From Coriaria nepalensis (taxonomy: Eukaryota; Streptophyta; Magnoliopsida; Cucurbitales; Coriariaceae), in the NCBI GenBank assembly GCA_027186245.1, contig CP114492.1, forward strand, positions 7,018,501-7,082,500: a DNA stretch of 64,000 bases. The letters are read 5' to 3'. Shown here one piece after another: positions 1 through 13,700 of this stretch. The notes under the pieces are model-generated. The model was not told where the DNA came from. It ran no database searches and saw nothing but the letters and a program-made list of their open reading frames with translations. The position numbers and the translations under genes were made by a program. The number at the start of each line of letters is the position of its first letter. Within the stretch, counting starts at the first letter, position 1.

Positions 1-2039
1 GTATATAAAACATAATTTTCATACACAATTAATTTCAAATTTTCCATTCCTTTTGACTAAAGTGGAAAATAAAAAAACTTACATTTATCTAATTTTAGTT
101 CTTACTTTAAAGAATATAAAGTCACGCTAAGGGATTGAATTTTTCTTGTATTTATTATTCATATAGAGATGATCGATTTATAGTAAATGAAATACCCAAA
201 CATTAATTATCTTATATAACGTCGGGATGAATTCTCGATATAAATTTTATTTAAAATTTAAAATTTTAATCGTTCGATAATTTTTTATATTATATAATGT
301 AATGATTAATGATGTTCGATTAATAAAAAATTTATAATTTTATTTAAAAAAAAATTATATAGATTATAAAACCTCAGCAACTTTGATATTATCATAGATT
401 CGTTTCAAATAAACTAAAAATAGCAAATTAATTCAAAAATAGCTCTAATCAAATATAGCCTTAATCAATATAATGCCTGCATTATTCGTTGTCTATAAAA
501 TTAAATAAATTAATTTGAAAAATAATGGAAATTATAAAAAATAATAAAAATAATAAAAATAAAAGTTGTCTGGCAGCACATCCAGGGGGCCCCGCAAAAC
601 AGAGTTAATAATTGCGGCAGTTCTATGAGTGCACGTGGATTGGTTGGCTAGTCCGTGTACAATCCATACGCGATGCTCGGTCGGTCAAGATTTGGATCGA
701 AGACCAAATCCGTGGCTAATACTAATAGCATCCAATTTGTGAGGTCCAATGTATGTAACCGCAGTTTCACTTTCAGAAATTGCCGGCCTTTCTTTTTTTT
801 TTTTATTCCATACCATTCTTTTTTAATATATATATATTATATAGTTTTTTATTTATTTATTTATTTAAAAAATATATATATATATAGTCTATTTGAGTTG
901 GCGTAATAGTATTTTATAAATTATATTATTTATAGGATACTTAAACTTATAAATCTTTCAAACCCTAAAATCAATTTAAACTCAATTATGTTATAATCTT
1001 TGTGATTCTCAGATTCTTAATTGGAATAATTATGATGTGTAATTAATTTATATATATATATATATATATATATGAATTAGTTGCTTTATTTTCTATTTGA
1101 TTTGAATATTTGTGATCATTAATAAATTTTTTTTGTTGATTTTAATTAAAAAGATGGTTTTAATTTATTAAACACACAAATACACATATAATCGATATAT
1201 AAATATATTACGAGCAAATTTATATCAGATACTATATCAAAACTCATATTTCTTAAAATATATGATATGAAAGTATAACATAATTTGCATACACTCATAC
1301 GACACTTAATTTCTTCATACTATTTTAGAAGATGTTAGTTTAAAATGGCGAGTTTACCCAAATTGTTTGAATTTTCATAATGAAAAAGATTTGAGACATA
1401 ACACATTCACAATCCATGAGAAAAGCATGCATATGAAAAAACATTCACAATAAGCAAAGACATCTACCATATGCGAAATGTTAGTTCTCCAACTGATTCC
1501 TCTTGTCTGATATTCACGAGCACGATCCACACCTCTCAGAATGTCTTCCTCTCTTCCACAAAACATGGAATCACAAAAAAAAAAAGGGCAACATAATGCT
1601 TCTGACCCGAACACTACATGTGTGAGAAAAAGCAACGGATTGGCATATCAATCCAATAGCTAGACGTCGGTCAGGTTTGCGAACAAAATAATTAATTATA
1701 GTAATTAAAATATATTATATATTTGAAAAAAAAAATTAAAAATTAACATAGAAAAATGATATTTACTTTTTTTTTATTATCAATTATTATTTAGATGAAA
1801 TTTTAAATTTTTATTTTCTTAAAAAAAATTATGATTCATCACTCTTATTGACTATTAGTACATTTAGATATAAAAGTCAATAAATTAGATAAAATTATAT
1901 AACAATATATATTCTTTTAATTAATCTGTTTGAATAACATAAGATTTCATATTAAAATATGTATATATAAAACCTAAAATCTTAAGGCTGATCATCATTA
2001 ATTTGTGTGTTATTTTTTTTTTAACAACCAATGAATTAA
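1..2039. other. AT-rich spacer, no gene recognised
   Basis: Very AT-rich sequence with poly-A/T runs and a (TA)n microsatellite near 1050-1073. Short open frames here, such as the one at 1375-1635 on the minus strand, match no family I recognise and have no splice or codon support. The part next to 2039 is the downstream flank of the NF-YB gene. Confidence 0.6.
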
Positions 2040-2717
2040 TTACCACCCAGATCCGTGATGAAGATGAGCTGCCATGGCAGCAGCTTTTCTACCATTTCCA
2101 TCACCCATGTTTTCATGCACGCCACTGATATTAAAAGCTCTTGTCATCAAGTTTTCTCCATAGCCAATCACCCTTCCGACAGAACTATTAGTACTAGTAG
2201 TAACTTGTGTCCCAAGCGAATAAATCCCGCCATTAAGATTCTGGAAATCCACATTTTGACAAGTCGGGTCATTCTTAGGAGTTTTGGCTGGAGGAGAGTG
2301 ATCTTGATCAGGGTGATTAGGGTCTTGATCTTGTATTCTAGCTAGAGAATGCTTCTCCTCCTCAGTCTCTCTATACTTACTAAGATAAACCTTCAAGGGT
2401 CCCACATAATTCTCAAACCCTAGAGTAGTCATGGCCCACAAGAGATCGTCGCCGTTGATCGTCTTCCTCTTCTCTCTTTGACACTTGTCGGAAGCCTCGC
2501 CCGTTATGAAGCTGATGAACTCGGAAACGCATTCTTGGACTGTTTCTTTTGCTTCTTTCGAGATCTTAGCATTTGCGGGGAGGGATTTTTTCATGATGCG
2601 GCCCACGTTGGCAATTGGGAGGAACCGGTCTTGCTCTTTCGAGGAGCTGTCTGAGATGTTTCCGGAAGACGGGCTTCCGACGGGGCTGCCGTTTGTTTGG
2701 GTTCTTTTTCCACTCAT
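2040..2717 (-). CDS. NF-YB: NF-YB subunit of the CCAAT-binding NF-Y complex
   Basis: Single-exon gene for a 225-residue histone-fold protein. NF-YB pairs with NF-YC, and the dimer recruits NF-YA to bind CCAAT boxes in the nucleus. The conserved core runs from about residue 30 ([15 protein letters not shown]) through [19 protein letters not shown], the [18 protein letters not shown] block and [18 protein letters not shown], ending near residue 120. All three helices of the H2B-like fold and the DNA-contacting basic residues are present. The flanking N-terminal Ser/Gly tail and the Asp/Gln-rich C-terminal tail are not conserved in the family. The NVGRIMKK variant recalls the NF-YB7 branch rather than the LEC1 type, but I am not certain of the subclass. 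The ATG at 2717 is the first one in frame before the core. A run of 15 G lies about 115 bp upstream of it. Confidence 0.93.
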   Translation of the reverse strand: MSGKRTQTNGSPVGSPSSGNISDSSSKEQDRFLPIANVGRIMKKSLPANAKISKEAKETVQECVSEFISFITGEASDKCQREKRKTINGDDLLWAMTTLGFENYVGPLKVYLSKYRETEEEKHSLARIQDQDPNHPDQDHSPPAKTPKNDPTCQNVDFQNLNGGIYSLGTQVTTSTNSSVGRVIGYGENLMTRAFNISGVHENMGDGNGRKAAAMAAHLHHGSGW

Positions 2718-3534
2718 TGGTGATCAACAATGTTTACTTGTTAGAGGAAATTAATGTGGAGGTGAAGTGTAATTGCTTGGTCTTGGGCTTGTCGTTGTGG
2801 ATGATTGAACTGTGGAATCCCAGAGGGAAGTTGGGGGGGGGGGGGGGTTTAAACACAACTGATCAAGGGAAGAAGGGAAGTGAGTCTAAAATATAAATCA
2901 ATGGAGAGACGGTTTGACGTAGACTTAATAAAAGAAAAGAGTGAAAAAAAAACAAAAACAAAAACAATGAAATTAAGTTGATTCGTTTTAACAATGTCTT
3001 ATGGAACTTTAGGGGGATCAAGGTCATGACCAACATATATGAATGTTAAAGGATCGAATTTGGTATTTGTGCAGGCCTTTGAATTTGTGGTTATAATTAA
3101 ACTATGTATGGTCGTATTGACCAGAATTATAACTAAGATTATTTATCTCTTTCTTTTTTTTTTTACTTTTTTTTTTTACTTTTTTTTTTAATTCAAAAAA
3201 AAAAAAAAGGGGACCTTTAACCAAAATGGTGTGTCAGAAGCTGATTGGAAGATCATTTTTCACCATCGAAAGGGTATATTATATCTTTTTGTACCGAATT
3301 TAATGTAAAGTAGAGGGAGGTAGTACCTTATTTGGCATCTAGAGAAAGATGGTTCCATTGGATCTTAAATTTTTAATCTGACCGCTTATAATTTGCTGTC
3401 ATATATAATGAATTAAAAATATAAATAAACTAATTTTACAAATATACCTTAATGATTACTCTTGGTTTTAATTTATGAATATAATATAAATAAATAAAAA
3501 TAAATAAAATAAAGTTACTAATTCTAATTCTCTT
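2718..3534. other. 5' flank of NF-YB and AT-rich spacer
   Basis: Upstream region of the minus-strand NF-YB gene. It holds a homopolymer of 15 G at 2833-2847 and several poly-T/poly-A runs at 3150-3210. No gene seen. Confidence 0.5.
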
Positions 3535-6500
3535 CTGTCTTCTCCGACTCTTGAACAGTGACCAATTTAGACTAAACCTCATCAATTATCTTTGTGTTCT
3601 TTAGGAAAGCCTCTTTGCTCCACTTAGTCAATAAGTGACTGCAATTCTTTAGCTTCCTCATCAAAATAAAAGCGCTCTAGAGCCCAAGATCTCAATCTGC
3701 CAACCTTTCCTGATAACCTCCGCACACTCCTCCTTTGTAGTCCACGTAACCTCAAACTTGACAATCTTAGGGGTTTTAGCATTAAGATACTCCATATCCA
3801 GAACCGAGGGGAATGATCCGAACCAATAACTGGAAGAACAAGGACTTGAGAATCTGGAAAACCTTCCCTCCAAAGATCATTAACTAGGACTTTGTATATC
3901 CCCTTTCCAGAACATATCCATCCCCCTTTTTATTCCATCAAGTGAACTTTCGCCCTTTATATGGATGATCAATAAGGCTGCAATGATTTATCATCCACTT
4001 ATACTTTTTCATTTTCTAGACAGCTTTCAATTTCCCACCTTCCTTCTCATCCTAACTAGTTATTTCATTAAATTCTCCTAAGCAAACCCAAGCCCCTTTA
4101 ATGTGATGAGCCTCCTGAGCCATGAAAATTCCAAACCTCTTCTATCTCTGTGAACCTAGGGAGACCATAAACAAAGAACCATCTAACATTGTAACAGAAG
4201 CCTCAATCAAGTTATCAGAAGCTCCAAAATTTTCTAGATGAACATTAACATTCCACCGTAAAGCCAATCCTCCCCCAATACCATGATGATCAACATAGAA
4301 ACTGTTTTCAAAGTTCAATCTTCTCTTAAGTCTCTCAAGTTTACCTCTTTTATTTTTAGTTTCAGAAAAAAAGAGTAGATCAGGGCTAAAGTTTTTCCTA
4401 AGCTTAAAGAGAGCTTTTACCGTCAAGGAAGGCCCCACTCCTTGACAGTTCCAAGCGATGGCTTTCATGGCTCCCTCATGGCTGATTCTGGCCAGCCACC
4501 ACAGCCATTAGAGATGTCCCCCAAAGGAATCAAACAAACCTGCATGTGCGCCCTCTCCTCCCTCTCCTTCTCCATCCTCTTTGGGAAACTCCACTATATA
4601 CTAAGCCTCTTTGGCAGTCCCCAACACCTCCTTGCTTATCCCTCCTTCCACCTTACTTCTCATCCCCTTTATCTCTTCCACAACTCCACCTTGATGCCCC
4701 TCTACATCAGTCACTCTTTCCCATCTTAAACCTGCCGTCTCTCCTTCCTTTAAAACATTTATTATTTCCACTAATTGAACCTCTGGCTCCTCTCTCCTGA
4801 CATCCCACTAATTGCCAAAAGTTCACCCCACTAATTGCAAAAGTTAAGTCACTCTTCGTTTTATATTTCTTCAACACTCTCTCTAAGGTCATGTTCCATT
4901 CTATTATCCTCTACCTAAGCCCCTTTCACATCTCCTTCCTCCACTTACTCAACTTTCTCATACCACTTAACCTTGGCTTCTTACCAAATTGGAGCAGATT
5001 TAAGAAATAAGCCATATTTCCCAACTTTTGCTCCCCCACCAAAATCTGCCCCTCCCTCATCATTACAATTCTTCATACTATGGCCCACTTTTCCACACTC
5101 AAAACAGAACTCTGGCATCTTCTCATACTTAAACTTTGCCCATATCTTATGACCTTCCCCTCTTAGTATCCAAACACAAGTTATTAGGGGCTTATCCACC
5201 GACCACAAGATTCTAAACCTCATATAACAAACACCTTCTTATTCCCTGTTCATCTCTAGGATCCTCTATTTCAATCACATTTCCAATCTTACTTGCAACC
5301 TTCTCTGCATTCTTAAAAGGCAGAATATCAATTGGCAAATTGTGAACTTGAATCTATAGTGGAAATCTGTTGAAAATAATGTTATTAATGTAGTATAATA
5401 TATAATAAACAGTAAATTTAATAATCTGTAAAACTAAGTAAATAGATATAGTAAAAAATAGCAATGCATGAAAATAGTAACAAGAAAAATAGAATACAGT
5501 AATACAAAATTAATAATCAAGAAACAAAATAGTAAACATAATTTGTAATAGTAAATTATAGTAAGAATAAAATTTGAATACAATAATATAGAAAAATAGT
5601 AATCAAGAAAATAAAATAGTAAACGTAATCTATAAAATTAAATTACAGAATAATATAAATAAATGGTTTACTAATTAAAATTTGTAATTACAAAATAGAA
5701 TATTAAATAATATAAAATTATAATATTTAAATATAAATAAAAGTGAGAATAATATAAAATAAAACGAAATTCTAAGGAATATGAATTCGTAAATCAAATT
5801 GATGAAAGATGAATTATGAGGCATGTGAGATTCTATGGTGTCCTTAAAATAGTTTCAGCCTGTATGTCATATGTCTCCCAAAATACAATAGAATGAAAAA
5901 TATTCAATTAGAATACCAAATATTTCTGGCAAACTCTCAAGCTACTGAACGCTATCACTCTGAAGCTTAGAACTCTAGAGAGAGTTTGAGAAGGAAATCG
6001 TTTTCTAAATGAATGTTTCCAGAAAAGAAGAGGCCAATTTATAACTTTTATATGGAGGAATCGGATTATACAAATTAATGCATATTAATTTGTCAAGTTC
6101 ATAAAATTAATTATGAAATTAATTAATTATATTAATATATATTAATTTACTAAATTAATTCTTGAAAAACCGAAACCTTAATTTTCTATTCAATTCAAAT
6201 TTTCCAACAATTAATTGCTAACCCTCGCTTCTACCTTTTCAGGCTCAAACAGTGCCCGATCATAGTCCAAGGACAGCAATCTAGGGCGTTAACCATGCCT
6301 TCCTTCCGATAAAAGGTAATAACAAAAGTGTTAAAACTCACATCTCTTATATTTGACGCTACTTTGTTTGGCCTTGTATTTCTAGGATCGCCATTACACC
6401 ATTGTTATTCAATTTCTTTTCAATAAGAATGAGTATACTCCTCCTTAACTTACTTATGTTAGAAGGATCATCCAAACCTAGATCTTTCTAATATCTTCCA

Positions 6501-6540
6501 TTTCTTCCATTATAATGGACTCAGGTTCTTCACGCTTATC
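3535..6540 (-). mobile_element. Truncated LINE retrotransposon (ORF1 plus 5' part of ORF2)
   Basis: Reading leftwards on the minus strand, ORF1 starts near 6520-6215. It carries the first half of a DUF4283-like domain (residues such as NTFVITF and ALDCCPWTM). It resumes at about 5367 with IQVHNLPIDI and then a CCHC zinc knuckle, CFECGKVGHSMKNC, at about 5110. ORF2 starts at 4468 with the AP-endonuclease motifs KAIAWNCQGVG and FFSETK, then GGGLALRWN. It continues at 3873-3661 with the post-endonuclease region (VLDMEYLNAKTPKIVKFEVTW) and ends near 3535 in a KLKNCSHLLTKWSKEAF block. Reverse transcriptase is absent and several stops and frameshifts occur. This is a dead, 3'-truncated copy of an L1-type plant LINE, interrupted by an LTR-like insertion. 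Confidence 0.85.
5368..6209. mobile_element. Putative solo LTR nested in LINE ORF1
   Basis: An 842-bp AT-rich block begins TGTTGAAAATAA and ends TTTTCCAACA, giving the TG...CA ends and short inverted termini typical of plant LTRs. It exactly interrupts the DUF4283 region of the LINE: the frame before and after it belongs to one domain. There is no coding sequence inside. I found no convincing 5-bp target duplication (flanks AAATC and ATTAA), so old age or a small rearrangement must be assumed. Confidence 0.6.
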
Positions 6541-9060
6541 AATCTGAGATCCTCAATAATGTATTTATCTTTTCAATCTATTTGACATCTTCGCTATTGA
6601 GTTTAAATTTTAAAGGATGATCAGAATACTCATATAATTATAAAATTCTTGCATGTACAATAATCCGATCATAATAAAATTTGATATATCAATGACCATA
6701 TAATATTATTTACCTAAAAGAATGTCTTCTCATATTTAGAGTCGACTCTGTCTAATAATAGGAGAGGCAGAGATGAGACCTCAAATAATTGTGATATATA
6801 TATATATATATATATATAATTATTAAAATTTGAGAATATAATAAAATTATCTTTTACCATGTTTATAGAAAATATAAAAAAATTTAAAAAAGATGAAATA
6901 GTTAGTAAAACCCCCTTTCATATATTTATTATAAAATTTTCTCTGCTAGAAAAAATTGACATGATTTATATACATAATTTTTTTAAAAAAAATATATATT
7001 ATATTAAAAGAAACCTAAACTTTAATTTCGCCTAGGACTACTTTAGACCCTGATTGAACACAAACCGTCTCTCAACTCATATTATACCGTATAATTTATT
7101 TTTTTAAAAAATTTTAAGTTTCTAGAACTTGTACGTAATGCATGCAGGTATATCAAAAATAAAGTTTCTAAAACTTTATTTTCATAATTATTTAAAATAA
7201 TTTTTACCAAGTAGAAGTGGATTATTATTATATAAAGTCAAACCTTAAACAAATTAGAAGTTATAAATAAGCCTTATATATCTATCGTTTGATTGCTAAA
7301 CAGATCACTAGCTTGTGACAAATGGCTTCTTTTTGCAATCTTTTACCTCTTCCACATACACACATCTAACTAATTTAACATAAAACTTTAGCCGTCTCTT
7401 TTACTTTCCGTCCACTGAATGTATACACTATCGCAATGAGATATAGTTAAGATAATCACTGCGAAAAGCCTCTAAACAATAATTATAGGCTACTCTTAAA
7501 TAGATACTTCTAGCTGTTGTAATGAAATCATTAGCCACGTAACCATTTTTTCCTTAATATATAAATGATTGGGATACTAGATAACTTCCCGTTATATAAA
7601 TAGGAACTTCTAACTATTTTCAAATTGGTAACATTATCTTCAATAGATATGAATGTCAATAGATATGGATAATTACATTATATATAAAATATTTGATGGC
7701 GAAAAATAAATAATAATAAAAAAATTATCTTTGACTTCAATCTCTACTCAAATTCTAAAAAAAGGCAAATTCTGAGTGAACAATTTAAAAAGTGATATAA
7801 ACTTATTGATATGAAAAGAGGATAACTATTTTTGAATATAAGAAATAGAAGAAAAAAGTACACGTAGAATGTGGTGGAAAAAAAAAAAGAGAGACAACTT
7901 GAAGAGTTGAAATATCTCTTCTATGTACGATAGTCATAAGGCAGGGAAAAGAAAGGCAGCTAGGAAGACAAGCTAATCCGAAAGGGCCAGCCCGAGCCAA
8001 GGACTAACAAGAAAGAAGAGAGACCGAGATGTGATTGCATACCTACCCGGTGCCTGAGTACATGTGCAAGCACAGCAAAGCCGTTTTGTGAGCACATGGT
8101 GAGTGGATTCAAGTTTTGTAGGGAGATAGGAGGTGACACATGGTGAAAATTGGAATGCTTGAAAACTTTGAAGGCGCCCTTTGATGGAATTTTGTGCATA
8201 AGCATAATTTTTAATATATCTAATCTTGTATTTGATCATATAAAAAAGAGGGTTAGAATTAGAAAATTAAATATATTGTATAAAACTTATGATATTTTAT
8301 ATACCGAAAATTAGACCTTTTTTTAAAGGAAAAAAAAATATTTAGATCCCAATATTTTTAAAAACTTTAATGAAGTAAATTACAATTTTTTTCTAGAAAT
8401 AATTCATGAATATAAATCTTAATTATATATCAATACAAATTTTATGAATACAAAATTATATAAAACTTTAATAAATTTAATTTATGAGAGTTAGATTTAT
8501 AATTTTGAAAAATTTGTGGGGCTATATATAGCCTGCATGCTCCCACTTGGCTTCGCCAATGGTCGTGCTACTAGATATATTAAAGGGTGGGTTTCAAAAT
8601 ATTTTCATCACGAAGCTTGAGTTTAGAGGTGTGGGCTAACTCAATCCATCTTTGAAAGATTTTTTTATCTCAAAAGCAACTTCAAATTCTAATGATGTCT
8701 TGAATCTTTTTAATTTTGAAACAATATTTAATTTGCTCCAGAACATTATGCCGAAGATGAATGATCAAGCATTCATGATATTTTAGATTGTAATATTATT
8801 ATTACTTTTTTCTTCTTAGTTAGTATTAGATTCGGTTTTAGTTTTGAATTTTTGGGATTTTGTTCTTAAGAAGATTATTGTTGGATTATATAATTTTTTA
8901 GGGGTTTGTTCCTAAGCTTAAAGCATTTATTACGATTTTTTAAAGTAAATCTTGAGATCTATTGGAATATATCACACATTATTTAGAGAAAAGACACATA
9001 ATCGATTCATAAACTATTGCATCTGCTTTTACAATGCATTTTAGGGAAAAAAAATAATGG
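6541..9060. other. AT-rich spacer, no gene recognised
   Basis: Contains a (TA)n run near 6793-6818 and many AT-only stretches. Overlapping minus-strand open frames at 7803-8239 have no recognisable family, and two frames are open over the same DNA, so neither is supported. A moderately GC-richer patch at 7930-8190 may be a decayed exon or element fragment. Confidence 0.5.
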
Positions 9061-10751
9061 ATTCTAAAATTTATAAGATTTAAGAGATATCTTACTAAGG
9101 ATGAAATTTTGCAAGTCTGTAGAAGTGAGCGAAAGAGGGATTTCTTCCTTTATGAGACGAGAAAGGTCATCAATGAAGACCTTGAGAGGCTCTAGACCAA
9201 GGTGAAGCTCAAACTCTCTAGAACCAAATGGTTAGGTCAGAAAAAGTTTAATCGAATCCGCCCAAGGCTTAGTCTCCTTTAAATCTATTATCAGTTTATC
9301 CATCGAGCAAGGTTTGGTTCACCCTACATCAAGCCCGATCTAATTAGGGTCGGAGGGCTTAGCCTCATGCTTAGTACTCTCGGTGTCAGAATCTGGGGTT
9401 TGCCCTATGAGACCTGATTGAAGGTCTTGGAAATGAACTTTCACCTCCACCGAGCTTGAAGATCAAAGATCATCAAAATATTCAAGAAGATGCAGATGAT
9501 TAAGCTTCTGACACTTTTGACCTTTGGTTGCCTTCTTCCCTTATCTCTTGGCTCTCTTAGCAGCCTTCTTAAGCTTCTCTTCCTCCATATCTTTGACAAT
9601 AATAGCCTTAGTCTCAAGATCCATAGTTGAAAAGAAAAGAATCAATGAGGTCAGTAATGTTTTACCATTCGAATGAACAAGACATATAAAATCTTTAGGA
9701 CCACCTTGATCGATTTCCTCTATTTAAACTGTTTGACAAGGCTCGACATCTAAAGAGAGGACCTTTTGAATGAAGCCAAATTTTATTAGGATTTCCTTTG
9801 AGAGGATGAGCTCCTAATGACATTCTTGAATTGGTATGACTTTCATTTTCCCTAATACCTCGAACTCCAGAGGTTCAACGACAATTCTCTTAAACTTGAT
9901 ACCTAGAAGGAATAACGATAATACAAGTTTAGAATTACTAAATATAAGTATGTAGATTTAACACTTTCAAAGAAGAAAAGGATTTTAACATACTCTCGTT
10001 CTTGAAGTAGGTATAGATGGATTCCATCCCTTGGGTTCAGTATACAAAGCTCTACCATTTTCCACCGATAATGAACCAGTCATTAACCCAGTCTTTATTG
10101 GAAGAAGGGTGTTCCATAACTATCTTTCCACAGTTGGGGGAGAGGTAATGCCACTTAAAGTCCCTATTGTAGCTAACTATATCCCTATTGTAGATAAGTA
10201 TATAAATCTTAGTAAAGAAATGAGAGTGAGGGTCACTAGTTTTAAACTTTTTTCAAAGAACGTATTATGCCTATTATGACACTCCAAGTGTCGGGAGCTA
10301 ATTGACCTGAGGTAACATTAAGATGGCCTAACACTCCTTAGATGTAAGGGTAAAGAGGAACTCTTAACACAAAGTTGAATACTTTAGTGTAAAGGACTGC
10401 CTCGTCATAGCTCTCTATGTTGGAAAGGTTTTCTGAAGGTTCAGGAAGTCTAACAGTAATCCCCCCTTAGGATGTCAAAGGTTGTTTGGAGGTCTTTCAA
10501 CTAAACCTCAGTTATGATTATGGTGATCTTCTCTAAGCATTTGATCATCTTTACTTTATTTTTCGAACTCTTTATGGAGGGTCAAAAGTGATAGCTTCAT
10601 TGGGCCTGACCCTAGGGTCAACCATTCTATAATCTACTTCGGTTTCTCTCTCCTCGAATAAATCAAAAGTGTCATCACTACTAGTTTTTTTGTCAGCCTT
10701 ATCTTATACTAGGGCAAACTTATTGTGTAGATTCTTATTTGAAGAGGTCAT
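9061..10751 (-). pseudogene. Decayed transposon ORF with Transposase_28-like domain
   Basis: Translation on the minus strand from an ATG at 10751 gives MTSSNKN and an acidic leader broken by stops. Near 10420-10300 it gives residues VFNFVLRVPLYPYI and GVLGHLNVTSGQLAPD. These match the pattern of the plant 'putative gypsy-type transposon' domain (Transposase_28), in which a Tyr-Glu-rich stretch precedes LRFPLHPF and VAPGQL. Further down, near 9640-9560, a Lys/Glu-rich segment (KDMEEEKLKKAAKRAKR) looks like the coiled-coil tail of such proteins. Multiple in-frame stops and shifts show it is dead. No terminal repeats were located. Confidence 0.55.
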
Positions 10752-10759
10752 AGTTAGGT

Positions 10760-13700
10760 TGATATTTTCTTAAATAGGAATGAAGATCTGAAAAAGCCTT
10801 TAAACATAAAAAGTAAAAGAAAAGTGAAACAAAACGGATCAAAATCAAAAAGATTCTAGAAAAAGTTTAAGAAGATGAACATGTAGGAAAAAAAAAAACT
10901 TCAAACAATTTTTCTAGAAGTTTATACGCTATAAAAATAAACAAGGAAGTTGAAGAAATATACCAAATCTGAAGAGAATCTGAAGAGGAAAAGATCTCGG
11001 AGAATTTAAGACTCACAAATGATGTGAGCATAGTTCGCAGGAAGATTATGGTTGCATATGGTAAAAATGGCGGATGAATTAGTAATAGTAGAAAATATAC
11101 GTTGAAAGGAAGAAAAATGAGAAGTTTAAAAGTAAAAAGGTAAAAACTTTTAAAATAATATTGAAATTAGGGGAAACATGCAAATTAAAGTTGAAGAGAT
11201 AGATAATAAATACATGTAATCATTACCTAATAGATAGGTTAAAGTTTGAAATTTCACATAAATTTCTGCCAAGCATTAATTGATATGATGAGGTTAGCTA
11301 TTTGATCATAATTCGCGCATTGACCCTCGAAGCTCGGATGTGGGGATTGGACCGAAAAGGTTAAAGCCTCAATTTCAAATTTGTGATAAGAAGTGTTTGA
11401 GGTACGAAGTCTGATCTTAAAAGACTATGTCGATCTTATAAGACTGGGTATTGAGACACATCAAAAGATTAGAAAAGTAAATAACCATTTAAACGTTATA
11501 AAAATTAATAGTCAGATTAATAACATTAATTATAACATAACATAAGATAACTGTCAATTAAAGAATAATAAATATCATTAATATGCTTTAATAACTTGAT
11601 AAATAAAACCGCTATAAATAAATCTCAAAAAAATATGTTTTACGATATGTTTTAAAGTTCTTAAAAAATTTACTCTCTACCTTTTAAACTTAATTATTAG
11701 GATAATATCACTTTTTTTTTTTTACATATATTAATCGGATCGATATATGCTGTTATGGTTTAGACGCAAATTATTACGCCAACAATATTTTCATATTAAT
11801 ATTTACACAATCTACTTTAAAATTTCTAGGAACGAAATTCCTTCCGCCTCAATTAGCCGCAATAAACATCTTGCGATGTATGATTGCTTAGAGCGAGGAG
11901 GTAGATTGTCTTCGTACTCGTTTGCATGGGAAATATAAATAAATAAAACAATATGCTTTGTGTGTTGTGTTGGGCTAACCAAAGTTTTGCTCGTAATTTA
12001 CAACTTAATTAATTAATTAATGATTAATAATTAATTATTAATAATTAATAGAATGAGCATCTTTTGGAAAGAGGCCGAGGGGGATCGTCCTGTTTCTCCA
12101 ACTTCCGCTTAACCAATCTCTAGACGATCTCTGGTTCCCTCTCTTTCTCTCTCAAGTTCTTGAATCATTAAAATTGAAAATTGATTTCAAATGCGGGGTC
12201 CACTGTGAAACAAAACAATAAGTTGTCATGATTGAATCTTTTATCGGCTTCTCTTTTTAAAAATCTTTGACCGACCAGAATCTCTCACAGTCGCACGAAT
12301 ACAAGTAGAAAGAGTTATTAGTCTGATGATTGCTGCATGCATGGCCAGAGAGTATCTATCCATCTGTCACTACTTGGATGTACTCTTTTTTAACTTTCAG
12401 TTTTAGTGATGGCATTCGAATTTTCTGAACATGTGGTGGGAGTGGATTGAATTAGAAATTTAAATGAAAGGTAAATTAGTTAATAATAATTCATTTTAAT
12501 CGATTGAATATAATTTAAATAATTTAATTTAGTTAAATATTAAAATAATTTTAAAATAATCAAATGATTATAAGAATTAGTAAAATAGTATAAAAATTAA
12601 TTATATATCATTTATATATAAATTATTCAATGATTAATCTCGACCATCCGAGAATAAAATAAATTATAACCATATAAAAAGGGTTGCATTTTATCTTCCA
12701 CTCACTAAACTGACTAAAAATGGCTCATAGAAAAACACGAGATATGTCAAAAGCATTAATAGGCCAAAAAGGTATGTTGGTTAGAAGAATTTTGCCAATA
12801 AGTAGTATGAAAATAGGCCAAACATAAAAAAATTAGTGGTGGAATCAATTTTTTCCTAAAAAGAGCATCAAATAGACAGTTTTCTAGCATAAAAAAATGA
12901 AGAGAGAGAGAGAATGTTTCGATTGAAAGTTATTTTAATTGAAAACTGAATAACTTTTTCTTAAAAATAGGACCTATTTCAATTCACCCTCATCCAAAAA
13001 GTAAGTCGACCGAAAATCGTAGAGAGTTAGTAAGAGTTCGGCCGAAATTATAAGAAAGTAGGAGGAAAGTTGTTCCTACAAACTTAGAATCAAAGTCGGC
13101 CAGATTCGACCGGAAGTTTAATCAAATAACTCTCCACCAAAAAGGAGGTTGGAGCCCACGAAGTGAGTGAGTGGTGCTTGAAATGGGGAAGTAGGAAGTC
13201 GATTTCGACTTATTTATGATTATGCTATCAAGTCATTTGGCTATAAATAAAAGGAATTGGTGAATGTAAAAAAGGCATCAATCGACATCAACACACATAA
13301 AAAAAAATCATCATTAAACATAAAGCTTTGATAAAATTTTATCGGTCTTCTGATATTTATCTTTTTTTGATTCATTCAGTAATTATGTATTTCATTAGAT
13401 CATTTATTCAGAATTAGTAATTAAAGTACCGAGTATTTACCTGAGTGATAGTCTCAATCTATCGATCATGAATTGAATATCTTCACATCTTCTTTATTCA
13501 TTTAACTTTCTACTTATCACTTTCTGAAAAGTATAGTTAATTTAAAGTTAGTTTCTTGACATATATTCAATATGTTACTTTTATTTCGTATATTAAAATG
13601 CTCATTATTTATTCATTTATTTAAGTCTTTTAACATTTAATTCTCATTTCATTTATTATAATTTTATTTTATTAGTATTAGTTCAGTCTGCTTATTAATA

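Noticed and set aside
1375..1635. 86-codon minus-strand frame
   Set aside because: Composition looks random, no family is recognised and no neighbouring exon could be joined.
7803..8239. Overlapping minus-strand open frames of 65-88 codons
   Set aside because: Two frames are open over the same bases, neither matches a known family, and there is no splice context.
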